The notes under the pieces: model-generated
The model's input: only the letters and a program-made list of their open reading frames with translations
The model's database searches: none
What the model was told of the DNA's origin: nothing
Made by a program: the position numbers and the translations under genes
DNA from: Polyangiaceae bacterium
Lineage (GTDB): Bacteria > Myxococcota_A > Polyangia > Polyangiales > Polyangiaceae
Assembly: GCA_020633205.1 (NCBI GenBank)
Contig: JACKEB010000010.1
Span: forward strand, 930,001 to 994,000
Direction of reading: 5' to 3'
DNA length: 64,000 nt
In this document: in pieces, positions 36,942 through 45,443 of the stretch
How the letters are laid out: each line of letters opens with the position of its first letter
Position numbering within the stretch: position 1 is the stretch's first letter

Positions 36942-38015
36942 TCAGGCCCACTTACTCGAGAGGCGGGCGTACTCCGACGCTGCCTCCGTAGAGTTCAGGG
37001 CCTTGTCCCACACGATGACTTCGCAGACTTCGAGGGGGGCATAGGATGCGGGCGTACCGCCTCGACGCACGACACCCACGGAGAAGTTGTCTGTTGTGGT
37101 GGTCCCACGATCCATGGCCGCTGCGTTGAGGTCGATGCTGCCGTTCCTCCACGTCGTCACGGTCGTACCCGAGTGGGAGTAAACAAGGACCAGGTTGGAC
37201 GTGTTGGAGGCCGAGCCGTTCGCCGATGCTAGTGAGTTGGCGTCGTCCCTCTTGATGCAGATCAAGGCACCCGAGACCGTGTTGTTCTTGTACATCTCGA
37301 GGAGCGGAACGGAGCTGCTCGTACGGTCGAAGGCGAAGTAGGAGTTGTAGGCCGCTGCATTGGTGTGCAGACGGCAGACCATCACGACCGACACTGGAGT
37401 GTCTGAACCCGCTGCAACCGGACCAACCCCATCAGCTGTGATGTACTGCGAAGAGCCGTTCAGCGTGATCATCCGGTGCGAGCCCGTGCCGTACCCGTCG
37501 GATACGTTGGGGCTGCCCACCAGGGTGCCGTCATAGCCGTTGGCTGTACGGTCTGCCCACGTGGTGTTCCCGGTGCCCAAAGCCAAGTCGTTGGCGTCGA
37601 GCCAGAGCTGGACGTTGGCAAAGGCAACCGGCTCATCCCCAACCGTGTACGCCTGAGCTTGACCCTCGACATGAACAGTCCAACCCCAAGTCTCGGAGGC
37701 GTTGCCCGTGATCTGGACGGCGATCTCATTGCTGCCTGTGGCCACCCACGTGACGGCAAGGGTCGAGCCTGTCCCACCAGAGATGACGTCGTAGGGCGTC
37801 CCAGCGGTGACGGTCCCATCCGTCTCCACGTAGCAGCTGACGATCGAGAATAGGTAGCTACTGCTCGTCGTATACCTCTGAGCCATGACGTAGGCCGTGA
37901 AGCAGCCCGAGTAGTCCGCAGCCAGCTGAACCGTTACCGTCTCAGTCGGTGTGTCGTCGGTTGTCTCGTAGGTGCTGAAGCGGTCATAGGCCCTACGCTC
38001 TGATGCAACAGTCAT
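36942..38015 (-). CDS. Tail fibre/adhesin with LamG-like C-terminal domain
   Basis: The 357-residue product has an N-terminal domain of about 120 residues homologous to the product at 38019-38408 (TYETTDDTPTETVTVQL vs TVETTDDTATEGLVLNI, then GWTVHV vs GWTIRV). The C-terminal 220 residues look like a concanavalin/LamG jelly roll (VQLWLDANDLALG, TLNGSSQYITADG, PLEVCEVIVWDKALNSTE), a sugar-binding fold common in receptor-binding proteins. Only 3 bases separate it from the paralogous gene. Confidence 0.7.
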   Translation of the reverse strand: MTVASERRAYDRFSTYETTDDTPTETVTVQLAADYSGCFTAYVMAQRYTTSSSYLFSIVSCYVETDGTVTAGTPYDVISGGTGSTLAVTWVATGSNEIAVQITGNASETWGWTVHVEGQAQAYTVGDEPVAFANVQLWLDANDLALGTGNTTWADRTANGYDGTLVGSPNVSDGYGTGSHRMITLNGSSQYITADGVGPVAAGSDTPVSVVMVCRLHTNAAAYNSYFAFDRTSSSVPLLEMYKNNTVSGALICIKRDDANSLASANGSASNTSNLVLVYSHSGTTVTTWRNGSIDLNAAAMDRGTTTTDNFSVGVVRRGGTPASYAPLEVCEVIVWDKALNSTEAASEYARLSSKWA

Positions 38016-38018
38016 AGG

Positions 38019-38408
38019 TCACCCACCAGACAACGGGTAGTATTGGATTTCCCCACGGACACGAATCGTCCACCCGATCGTGCGACCAACTACACCCGTG
38101 ATTTCCACTGCCGGGTCACCCGAAACGGAGTCAATCCAGGTCGGCTCTGAGGCACCAGCCAGGGTTCCGCCCTGACCAGCGTCATACCCGGTCCCCACGT
38201 CGACGACGCCACCACTGTAGATGACGGCTGAGATCTTCCCGTAGAGGAACCCGCCAGACGAGTTAGCGTCCTGAGCTGAGATCTCAGCCGTGACTCGACC
38301 ACGCCAGTCCGCTGGAATGTTGAGGACGAGGCCCTCGGTGGCCGTGTCATCCGTTGTCTCCACGGTGACGAACTCGTTGATGAGCTTGCGTTGTGTAGCA
38401 GCAGCCAT
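38019..38408 (-). CDS. Short tail-fibre-associated protein, paralogue of 36942 N-domain
   Basis: The 129-residue product corresponds to the N-terminal domain of its neighbour, without the lectin-like part. Beta-rich, no signal. It probably forms an oligomeric tip or fibre component. The ATG sits 6 bases after the restored tail-fibre stop at 38412. Confidence 0.6.
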   Translation of the reverse strand: MAAATQRKLINEFVTVETTDDTATEGLVLNIPADWRGRVTAEISAQDANSSGGFLYGKISAVIYSGGVVDVGTGYDAGQGGTLAGASEPTWIDSVSGDPAVEITGVVGRTIGWTIRVRGEIQYYPLSGG

Positions 38409-38411
38409 GGG

Positions 38412-39982
38412 TCAAGCACTCGCAATCTCGGTGATGGTCCCCGACTTACCTCGGAAAACAGTTTCCCGGTGGAATTCTCAACGTAGAGAATGCCGCCGCT
38501 CGTGGGGTTGCCTGTGGGGTCGGTGGTCGCCTCATCGATCCCGATGACGCCTACGCCTGAGCCGAAGTCGGCTGAGGCAGCGGCACCGATCTGGACGGAG
38601 CCAGTGGAGCTAGGCACGATGAGGACACCCGTGTCGTTGACGCGAACACGGTTGCCGGATGAGCCAGCTGCAGACTGAAGCTCTGCGTTGCCTCCTGCTG
38701 AGGTTCCTGTGCCGGCTCGGGCAAAGGTGTCGCCACCCGTGGCAGTGGCCCCGGTGCAGTTCTGGCCATGCAGGATGATCGAGGCACCCGTCACTGAGGC
38801 TGTGGTGTTGTCTGCAACACGGACCTCACGGGACTGCCCAGCCAAGGCGCTCATCTGGACGTAGCCCGAGCTAGACCCAACCATCTGAGTCGTGTAGCCA
38901 CCAGCGGAGCTGCTCACTGCACCAGCTGCTGAGATCGATGAGTTGCTTGAGGTGGCGTTGTTCAGAATGATTCCACCTGGGGCCACGACCACGAACTGGT
39001 TCGAGGACCCAAGGCTGCATGTCACTGAGGTCCCAGCAGCGATCACCCCACCAGGCGGAAGACGGATGTCACCCGTCGTCGCATAGGTGCCCGAGCCAAC
39101 CTGAACAGGGCCAGGCATGGTCAAAAGGTCGGTCGTGGTCACACCCCAATCCATGAGGGCGACGTCCGTGTCACCCGCATCATTGAGCCCATAGAAGCTC
39201 GACCCGTGGGCCATGCGAACGGTACCGGTCGACGGCTTGGCGAGGCCGAGGCCTAGCCAACCACTACCGACGTTGACGAACCTGGACCCCTGCATCGAGA
39301 GCCCGTTATCTGAGAAGGCGACGATGTTGTTGGAGCCCGCCTTCAGGTAGATCGACTCCACAGCATCGACCTCGAGGGTCATCGAACCCGTGTTGGCTGC
39401 GTCACCGATGACGACCCCCGTCGAAGCATCGACGATTTGCTGCCCGGAAATGCTGAGGACATCGCCTTGGATCGTGGCCGAGCTGTACGCAATGTCGTCC
39501 TCGGTGGCGTTGGCCACAGCGACCTTGTACGCATCGCCTCCCGTGGGAGCGCTCAAGGATGAGCCGTCAGCCCACCCCACGGTCTCTGCACCCGTGAGGG
39601 CCAAAAATTGACCTACCGAAGCTCCGGCTGTGCTGATGGCGATCGTGACATTACTGTCCAACGATCCTCCTCCCGACAGACCGAGGCCAGCATTGACGCT
39701 CGTGGTGGTGTCCACCTTGCCAGCGTCGAGGGCGTCCAAGGCATCAGCAGCCGTGGCACCAGCCACACCTGAGTCGTTGGTGACTTCGGAGGTGGCAAGC
39801 GTGGCCAGGTTGGTGGCCGTGATTGTGACGTTGCAGCTGTTGTTGACGGCATCGTTGGTGCCCGTGAGGTTCACACCAGCACCCGCCACCAGGTTCAGCC
39901 TGCCGCAGGGCTCCATCTCGGTGCCGTCAACGGCGATCTTCTTCGAGAGTAATTCGTCGAGGTAAGTGATTTTATCGGCCAT
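38412..39982 (-). CDS. Tail fibre protein, reading frame broken near its 3' end
   Basis: The Ala/Ser/Thr/Gly-rich repetitive protein has repeated GSSNQFVVVAPGG/LYVENSTGKL-type fibre elements. In the intact frame the last residues after GKLF become unrelated and run on over the next gene to 38090. One extra T in the run at 38455-38458 would give GKLFFRGKSGTITEIASA and stop at 38412, just before the next ATG, for 523 residues. That gene order makes the shorter, corrected end far more likely. Either a sequencing or real deletion, or a frameshift site. Confidence 0.7.
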
Positions 39983-39984
39983 TG

Positions 39985-41175
39985 TCAGCCTCCGAACCTC
40001 GGGTCACCCGCTTTCAGCGAGACCCAGTAGTTGTTTTCCACACAGAATCCCAAGCCAGAGGCGTTCTTCGCCAGGCTCGGAGGTCCTGTCAGTGACGGAG
40101 CGTGCACGCCGTGGTGCCACCACGTGTCCCCCTGGTCCGTGCTGTACGTGATCCGGATGCCGACCTTGGGCGTGTCGGAGTCCCACGTGACGATGGCCCA
40201 CAGGCCTCTCAGCACTGCGAAGCAAGGGCGAGCGTTTGCATCGGACAGCTCATCGCCGACGCTCGTGTCTGCGTAGGCGAAGCTCTGGGTGACTGCCGCA
40301 GACCACGTGATGCCGTCGTCCGACTGCGACCACTTGAACGACCCTGCTGCAGTGTTTGGCCACACAGCAACGAAGCCCGATTCAACGCTCCAGTCGATCT
40401 TGACCCCGTCTGTCCAGGGACCGAAGTGGGCAGTCCACACCGGGTCGTTGCCCGCACCCTCGGCGCTCCGGTAGTAGTTGCCGTCCTCGGCCAGGATCAC
40501 GATGGAGCCATCAGCACCACCCACGCAGACAGAAGACCAATCCTGATCTGCCATCGAACCTGCCAAGAGGTTCGTGCTTGAGATCAGGTTGCCTGCTGCA
40601 TCGAAGAGACAGACGTAGGGCCAGTCGTTCGTTGCGTCGGCGGCAGCAAGAACCCAAGCACCGCTAGCCGTAACGTTTGCCCAAGCTGCGTGGAAAACCT
40701 TGAGGTTTGCAGGGAGAGCATCGCCTGCAATCCAGTTGATTCCCGCATCCGTCGAGAACTCCGTCTGGAGGCCTGCCGTGTAGTGCGGGACCGTGACTTC
40801 CTCTACGGCGAGCATGTAGGCCACACCCGGACGCTGAGCCCGTGTCCCTACGTCGATGCCGTTGTTGGTCTGCGTGTACTGCTGACCGTCATCCAGGCAG
40901 ATCCGCCACTGAGGATCGCCATAGATCCAGACCATGAAGCCCTCGGTCCCAACGCCATCCGTGTAGGGCAGGATGTTGGACGCATCGCTCAACGAGTACG
41001 TGAACCGATGCCACGTCTGGGCGATGGCAGAGTCCATCTGACCTCTGAGGAACGCCGTGCGATCGGTGAGCCCCTCCAAAGCTACTGCCACCGAAGCAGC
41101 ATTGCGGTTGTCGGAGCCTTCAAGGATCTGAATGGTTGATGCGTACTGGTTCAGCCCAGCTCGTTGGACGCTCAT
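39985..41175 (-). CDS. Tail-associated protein with BNR/sialidase-like repeats
   Basis: From ATG 41175 (4-base overlap with the upstream gene's end) the product has about 396 residues. Repeats like WSQSDDGITWSA and ITYSTDQGDTWWHHG match the Asp-box of beta-propeller sialidases, seen also in phage tail spikes. The N-terminal part resembles fibre adaptor segments. A role in host binding or capsule degradation is inferred. Three bases separate it from the fibre at 38412-39982. Confidence 0.6.
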   Translation of the reverse strand: MSVQRAGLNQYASTIQILEGSDNRNAASVAVALEGLTDRTAFLRGQMDSAIAQTWHRFTYSLSDASNILPYTDGVGTEGFMVWIYGDPQWRICLDDGQQYTQTNNGIDVGTRAQRPGVAYMLAVEEVTVPHYTAGLQTEFSTDAGINWIAGDALPANLKVFHAAWANVTASGAWVLAAADATNDWPYVCLFDAAGNLISSTNLLAGSMADQDWSSVCVGGADGSIVILAEDGNYYRSAEGAGNDPVWTAHFGPWTDGVKIDWSVESGFVAVWPNTAAGSFKWSQSDDGITWSAAVTQSFAYADTSVGDELSDANARPCFAVLRGLWAIVTWDSDTPKVGIRITYSTDQGDTWWHHGVHAPSLTGPPSLAKNASGLGFCVENNYWVSLKAGDPRFGG

Positions 41176-41975
41176 GTCGTGCCTCGCCAATAGATGAAGT
41201 CTTCGCTCCTCGCCTGGATGCAGTTCCCCGAGGCATCGAGCTTGCTGTACTGACCCCACTGGCCATCAGGCAGCGGTGGGTTCGTGTCGTTGGGGTCTAG
41301 GGGGAGGTCAGCAAACCCAACGAGGATGTGCTCGAAGAACGCCCCTGAGGATCGCCAGTGCTCCAGCAGGTTCCGGATGTCCTGGATCTGCTGAACGGTC
41401 GCAGTGGATCCCCACGTTGCGTTGGGGTCGTCGTCCCACGTGGAGTTGTCCGTGTTGGCCCACGTCAAATCCCGTTGGAAAAGGGAGGTGGGCGGATAGA
41501 TGATGAGCCACACCCGAGCCTTCAGGAACACGCCGTCCCAGTCCCAGTTGGCTGGAATTGGCAGAGTCCTCGAAACCTCACCGTCCTTGTTCAGCTCGTA
41601 CCAACACGAGTGAGCGTTCACGACCTGGAGGTAGGCAGGGTCCGGCCAGTGGCTTTGAATCTGCTGCATTTCCAAGTACGGGTTGCCCGCCCTTCGGTGG
41701 GCATCACGCCATGCAAGGAGCCGCTCGGAGTAGGCCTCGTCACTCTCGGAGGCGCCTCTTGGGATCAGTCGGTCTCGACCGATCGGGCTCAACGCAGTGG
41801 GCGTTCCCACTCCGGGGTACTCCGCCTGCAAGCCTTCAAGCCGAAGCTGCACCGTGGCATCGGCTACAGCCCCTAGGGTGTAGACGGCTCGGAAGATCCG
41901 CTTCTCCTCACCTGGCTTGCCGGGGCCAATCCTCGGAGGAACGATCTCGCTCAGAGCGTGACGGATACCTGCCAT
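41172..41975 (-). CDS. Phage tail/baseplate-associated protein
   Basis: The 267-residue product starts at ATG 41975 (a GTG codon precedes it). It contains RLIPRGASESDEAYSERLLAWRDAHRRAGNP, a helical segment I associate with phage baseplate-proximal proteins. Its position right after baseplate J, where Mu-like and P2-like phages put gpI/gp48-type proteins, supports a baseplate-to-fibre link. Confidence 0.55.
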   Translation of the reverse strand: MAGIRHALSEIVPPRIGPGKPGEEKRIFRAVYTLGAVADATVQLRLEGLQAEYPGVGTPTALSPIGRDRLIPRGASESDEAYSERLLAWRDAHRRAGNPYLEMQQIQSHWPDPAYLQVVNAHSCWYELNKDGEVSRTLPIPANWDWDGVFLKARVWLIIYPPTSLFQRDLTWANTDNSTWDDDPNATWGSTATVQQIQDIRNLLEHWRSSGAFFEHILVGFADLPLDPNDTNPPLPDGQWGQYSKLDASGNCIQARSEDFIYWRGTT

Positions 41976-43117
41976 CACGACACCTGCACAATCGTGATCG
42001 TGTAGGTCCCCGGGACCGCCACTTCAGTTTCCACGAGGCTAATGTCGACCTCGCTAGCCAGGTTGCAGGAGATGACCGGGAAGCTGTCTGCAATCTGGAT
42101 TTGCTTCACGACGCCCACGAGTGCACGCCACGGGATGATGTTGCTCGCACCAGCCGTGACTCCTCCGATGGGCAAACCATTCAGGTACGCATCCAGAGCG
42201 TCAGTGACCTCGTCCTGCCACTCGGAGTCACTCAGGACACCAGACGTGACGTAGACCGTCGGAGCCACGTCCACGGCTCTGTCCGTGGCACTGTGGACGA
42301 CGTTCGTCTGAACCTCAGCCGTAGCGAAGTAGTCGACGCCGAGTTGCACCTTGGCGACATCCGGACCGCTGAGACCACCGTCCGGGGCAGCCACGTAGAT
42401 CTGGCAGATGCCATCACCGTTGGGCTGCAAAACCTTCACGCGGTTGACGACCACGTCAGACACCAACGAGGGCGTGGAGCACACGAATTCAATGGCCCTC
42501 TTGGGGCCCGATGGGCTCAGACTTCCAAGGCTGTCCCTGCATCGCTCACGCAAAGCCTCATCGGTCTCAGCGTCTCGCCCGGAGAGTGCCCCTGCATTGG
42601 AGCAGGTGACCCCGAGCGCTGTGGTCACCAGGGTGTCGATCTGCCCTGCCGAAGCGGAGCCAGCCGAACCGATCACTTGGGCTTGGAAGTTCGCCGTGGC
42701 GGTCCCAAGGGCACCAAGACTGATGGCCTCAAGGTTTGCGTACGTCGTCCCTGAAGAAGATGATTTTAGGACCAGGTCCCCGGGCGCCCACGAATAGATC
42801 CCGCCCCCGATGTTCGTGAGGGCCACTGCACCAACGGCGTAGTCGTCGGTGATCCGCTCGACCCCATAGACGCCCTTGGCTCTGGACGTGAGTCCGTTGC
42901 CCGTGGCGGTATCCAGGAAGGCGGCCTTGTTGGCGTCGACCACCAACGTGTGGAGCGCCTGGAAGATCCAACTGGCGACCGAGAACAGGGTCCGAATCGG
43001 GGACCCACTCACGAAGTCGTTGACCTTCAAACCCAACGTTTGGGCGAGGTCATAGATCTCCTTCTTGAGGGTCTCCCTCGAGAGCGGAGTCGTCAGGTCA
43101 TCCAGGTTCAGAGCCAT
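41975..43117 (-). CDS. Baseplate assembly protein J (Mu gp47-like)
   Basis: The 380-residue protein has the J-family order: an N-terminal helical part (IYDLAQTLGLKVNDFVSGSPIRTLFSVAS), a beta domain (LTNIGGGIYSWAPGDLVL) and the conserved GRDAETDEALRERCRDSLGSLSPSGPKRAIEF core around residues 180-210. Gene order between the gp25-like wedge and tail-end proteins fits. It forms the wedge ring of the contractile baseplate. Confidence 0.85.
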   Translation of the reverse strand: MALNLDDLTTPLSRETLKKEIYDLAQTLGLKVNDFVSGSPIRTLFSVASWIFQALHTLVVDANKAAFLDTATGNGLTSRAKGVYGVERITDDYAVGAVALTNIGGGIYSWAPGDLVLKSSSSGTTYANLEAISLGALGTATANFQAQVIGSAGSASAGQIDTLVTTALGVTCSNAGALSGRDAETDEALRERCRDSLGSLSPSGPKRAIEFVCSTPSLVSDVVVNRVKVLQPNGDGICQIYVAAPDGGLSGPDVAKVQLGVDYFATAEVQTNVVHSATDRAVDVAPTVYVTSGVLSDSEWQDEVTDALDAYLNGLPIGGVTAGASNIIPWRALVGVVKQIQIADSFPVISCNLASEVDISLVETEVAVPGTYTITIVQVS

Positions 43118-43152
43118 CGATTAGGCTCGAACACAAGTAGGTTATCGGGCCT

Positions 43153-43542
43153 CTAGGCCTCGTCTTCGAAGATGAGCTTGGCCGCCTCGTCCACGCTGGC
43201 GATGAGCCGGAAGGGCCCGAGTCCAGACGTCCCCTCGATACGGATCCTCCACACTGAACCCTCTTGGGTCAGCGTCGCCTGCACCGTGTCCACACGCTCG
43301 TCCTTCTTTAGCTCGGCTTCGATGAGGCGAGGGAGCGTGATCACTTCCCGCTGCGTCATTCCCTTATGGAGATAGCTCGCCAGGTCCATCCCATACGATT
43401 CGTCGTCAAGCTGCTTTCCCCTGGCTGTTCGAAGGCGCCAGATGAGATCCCACACGAGGATGCGGATGCCCTCGTCGATCCGACCAAGGTGATCCATGTC
43501 CTCCGTCACTAGGAGGTCCTGTCCAAGTTCAGCGTTGGTCAT
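43153..43542 (-). CDS. gp25/W-like baseplate wedge protein
   Basis: Starting at ATG 43542 gives 129 residues. The LLVTEDMDHLGRIDEGIRILVWDLIWRLRTARG start is typical, and LPRLIEAELKKDERVDTVQATL matches the gp25-lysozyme-like domain of contractile phages. It pairs with the J protein immediately downstream. Longer upstream extension in the frame overlaps other genes and is rejected. Confidence 0.75.
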   Translation of the reverse strand: MTNAELGQDLLVTEDMDHLGRIDEGIRILVWDLIWRLRTARGKQLDDESYGMDLASYLHKGMTQREVITLPRLIEAELKKDERVDTVQATLTQEGSVWRIRIEGTSGLGPFRLIASVDEAAKLIFEDEA

Positions 43543-43751
43543 CAGGTGATCCCTCCAGTGCCGGTCACAGGACCGCCACCGCTTGGTGCTACCAAGAGCG
43601 TGGGCACCACGGTCGCCTGCTGAACCTCGGTCACGATCTCCTCGGCGATCACATCGCAGAAGTCCTGAAGACAAGGGTTGTCCACGAACCCTTCTTTGGT
43701 GATCAGCCTCAGCCTGATGGCGTTGGAAAGTCTGGTTGCGTCGAGTGCCAT
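43542..43751 (-). CDS. Small phage tail protein
   Basis: The 69-residue product is coupled on both sides by one-base stop/start overlaps (upstream TAATG at 43751, downstream at 43542). Helical N-terminal half and Gly/Pro-rich C-terminus. Function unknown. Confidence 0.6.
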   Translation of the reverse strand: MALDATRLSNAIRLRLITKEGFVDNPCLQDFCDVIAEEIVTEVQQATVVPTLLVAPSGGGPVTGTGGIT

Positions 43752-44194
43752 TACTCACACCTCGTCTTCGTCGACCCGGTCGAAACCGCTAGGAAGCCGA
43801 CCACATCACCCACACGAGCAACCCCTCGGCCCGCGCTCGTCACGGGATCACCCAAGATGATCTCGTCCGCCTCGAAGCGAAGCGATACAGGAGCCCATCC
43901 CGCCTCTTCAGTCGTGGAGAAGTGGGTGATCACGGGCATCGAAGCGTCGCCCTCAACGAAGCTGACCAGGACGATGCTGCCTAGCTTCAGGTTGGCCACT
44001 GCTCCCGGAACTCCCATCCGTACGGAAATCGGAAGGACATCAGGCCAGGGGCCCTTGGTCACGCACTGGAGGTTGAAGCGGTCGTCTCCATTGGGCGTGA
44101 CGACTCGATACCTCACAGGAACGTGGAGCTTCGTGGCGGCAGTGAGCCCATCCACCAGAGCCTTCAGAGCATCGAGCAACCTGGACTCAGCCAT
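43751..44194 (-). CDS. Baseplate spike/assembly protein V-like
   Basis: From ATG 44194 the 147-residue product contains the OB-fold-like segment KLGSIVLVSFVEGDASMPVI, the typical 'V.V.F..GD...P.V.G' pattern of gpV/gp45 spikes, followed by a beta-rich C-terminal piece. Gene position just before the wedge genes supports the call. The tip itself may be completed by another protein. Confidence 0.7.
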   Translation of the reverse strand: MAESRLLDALKALVDGLTAATKLHVPVRYRVVTPNGDDRFNLQCVTKGPWPDVLPISVRMGVPGAVANLKLGSIVLVSFVEGDASMPVITHFSTTEEAGWAPVSLRFEADEIILGDPVTSAGRGVARVGDVVGFLAVSTGSTKTRCE

Positions 44195-44876
44195 AGTAGC
44201 CCCCTGCACGAGCTGAGAGCTTGCCGTTGTCGATGTTGATTTCGACGCTGGTGACCAAGAAGGCCCGCTCGAGTGGACTGCCTCGAAGGATGACACCCGG
44301 GACCACCACGCTTGGCTTGGTGACCTTCAGCGACACGACCCTCAACACAGGATCGAAGGACAACACCTCGAAGCCATCAGCGTCGTCGGCTAGCTCTGTG
44401 GGCTGCCTGGCTTCAACTCGGGTGGTCCCGTCAAAGGCCACGTACCAATCAGGCGCGAGGTTTCTGAGGACAACACTCGCTGGTGCCTTGAGGCGGACGT
44501 AGTCGACGCCGACTCCCTTGGTGGAAGTCACGTTGATCGTTTCGCCCGCTTCGCCGGCTGTCGTCTGAAGGACGTTCGAGAGCTTCACTCCCGAGCCCGC
44601 ATCATTGTGATAGTGCCTTGCTGGCAGGACGTTCCTCCAACCGAGCCCCCCCACAACGGTTAGATGGGTGCGGGTCAGGTACGTCGTGGAGCACGTTGGG
44701 TCTGCTTGGCCTACCAACGTGAGGTCACCAACTGTGACCGTCGTAGGGCCCTCCAAGGAGGCAGGCTCTGGACACACGACTTGGGCGAGCCAGCAGCCAG
44801 TACGAGGCAGGCTCACACGGACTGAGTCGACTGAGAGCGTGTTGCCCTCTTGGGTGATGCTCAAGAAGTCAGCCAT
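44187..44876 (-). CDS. Tail hub-like protein (Mu gp44/P2 D position)
   Basis: The 229-residue product is beta-rich with SVRVSLPRTGCWLAQVVCPEPAS and a GVILRGSPLERAFLVTSVEINIDNGKLSARAGG end, as in phage hub proteins that join tube and spike. It overlaps the spike gene's start by 8 bases. Assignment rests mainly on gene order. Confidence 0.55.
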   Translation of the reverse strand: MADFLSITQEGNTLSVDSVRVSLPRTGCWLAQVVCPEPASLEGPTTVTVGDLTLVGQADPTCSTTYLTRTHLTVVGGLGWRNVLPARHYHNDAGSGVKLSNVLQTTAGEAGETINVTSTKGVGVDYVRLKAPASVVLRNLAPDWYVAFDGTTRVEARQPTELADDADGFEVLSFDPVLRVVSLKVTKPSVVVPGVILRGSPLERAFLVTSVEINIDNGKLSARAGGYYG

Positions 44877-45443
44877 TCACCACAGCTCCTTCACTTCTTC
44901 GGTGAGCTGTTCGATCTCACGGTCCATCGCATCCTGTGCAGTGGACCCAGCGGGAGTCTTCGAGGCACTGCCGCTGGGCTTGCCCACTCGAGCTGGCTTC
45001 GGCTTCACGTACTGAATCAACTCGATGCTGACGGACTTGAGCCCGTTGTCTTGCATCTCGATCTGACCGATCGTCTTCACGACGACGCTCGTGAGGTTGA
45101 TCGGTTCAAGGCTCACCGAGGGGTGAAAGAAGTCTACCGCCTGCTTCCCGGTCGCCGACGTCTGGAGGATGGGCACGATCTGCTCCACGAACTGAGAGAT
45201 CTGGTCGGCCTGGCTCAGTCCCTGTGCACCATCAGCGAAGGTCAGCTTAAGCGTGCACTCCGACAAGTCCTTGCCCGTGAAGACAGTGGACGCCCCCGTC
45301 TTGGCCGTCCCCTTCTTCGCATCCCAGGCGAGCGAATATTTCCCGCCAGAAACTGTGGCGATCCCAAGGGTCGGAACTCCACCGATGATCGCTTGGTCGT
45401 AGGCCTCAGGGTTGAGGTCCGGATCAATGTAGGAGGCAGCCAT
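44877..45443 (-). CDS. Tail protein next to tape measure (baseplate hub accessory)
   Basis: The 188-residue product is beta-rich in its first 140 residues (LAWDAKKGTAKTGAS, LKLTFADGAQGLSQ, VKTIGQIEMQDNGLKSVSIELIQ), with a Ser/Pro linker and acidic C-terminal helix. It begins one base from the tape measure stop. It sits where P2-like phages encode gpX/U-type or Mu-like N-type proteins. Confidence 0.5.
   Translation of the reverse strand: MAASYIDPDLNPEAYDQAIIGGVPTLGIATVSGGKYSLAWDAKKGTAKTGASTVFTGKDLSECTLKLTFADGAQGLSQADQISQFVEQIVPILQTSATGKQAVDFFHPSVSLEPINLTSVVVKTIGQIEMQDNGLKSVSIELIQYVKPKPARVGKPSGSASKTPAGSTAQDAMDREIEQLTEEVKELW

Noticed and set aside
38019..38408. Reading the tail fibre on to 38090
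   Set aside because: That extension lies in another frame over an intact gene and has shadow-like composition.
41558..42754. 398-residue plus-strand frame inside the baseplate genes
   Set aside because: Antisense to the J and neighbouring genes, Arg/Ser-rich, without domain.
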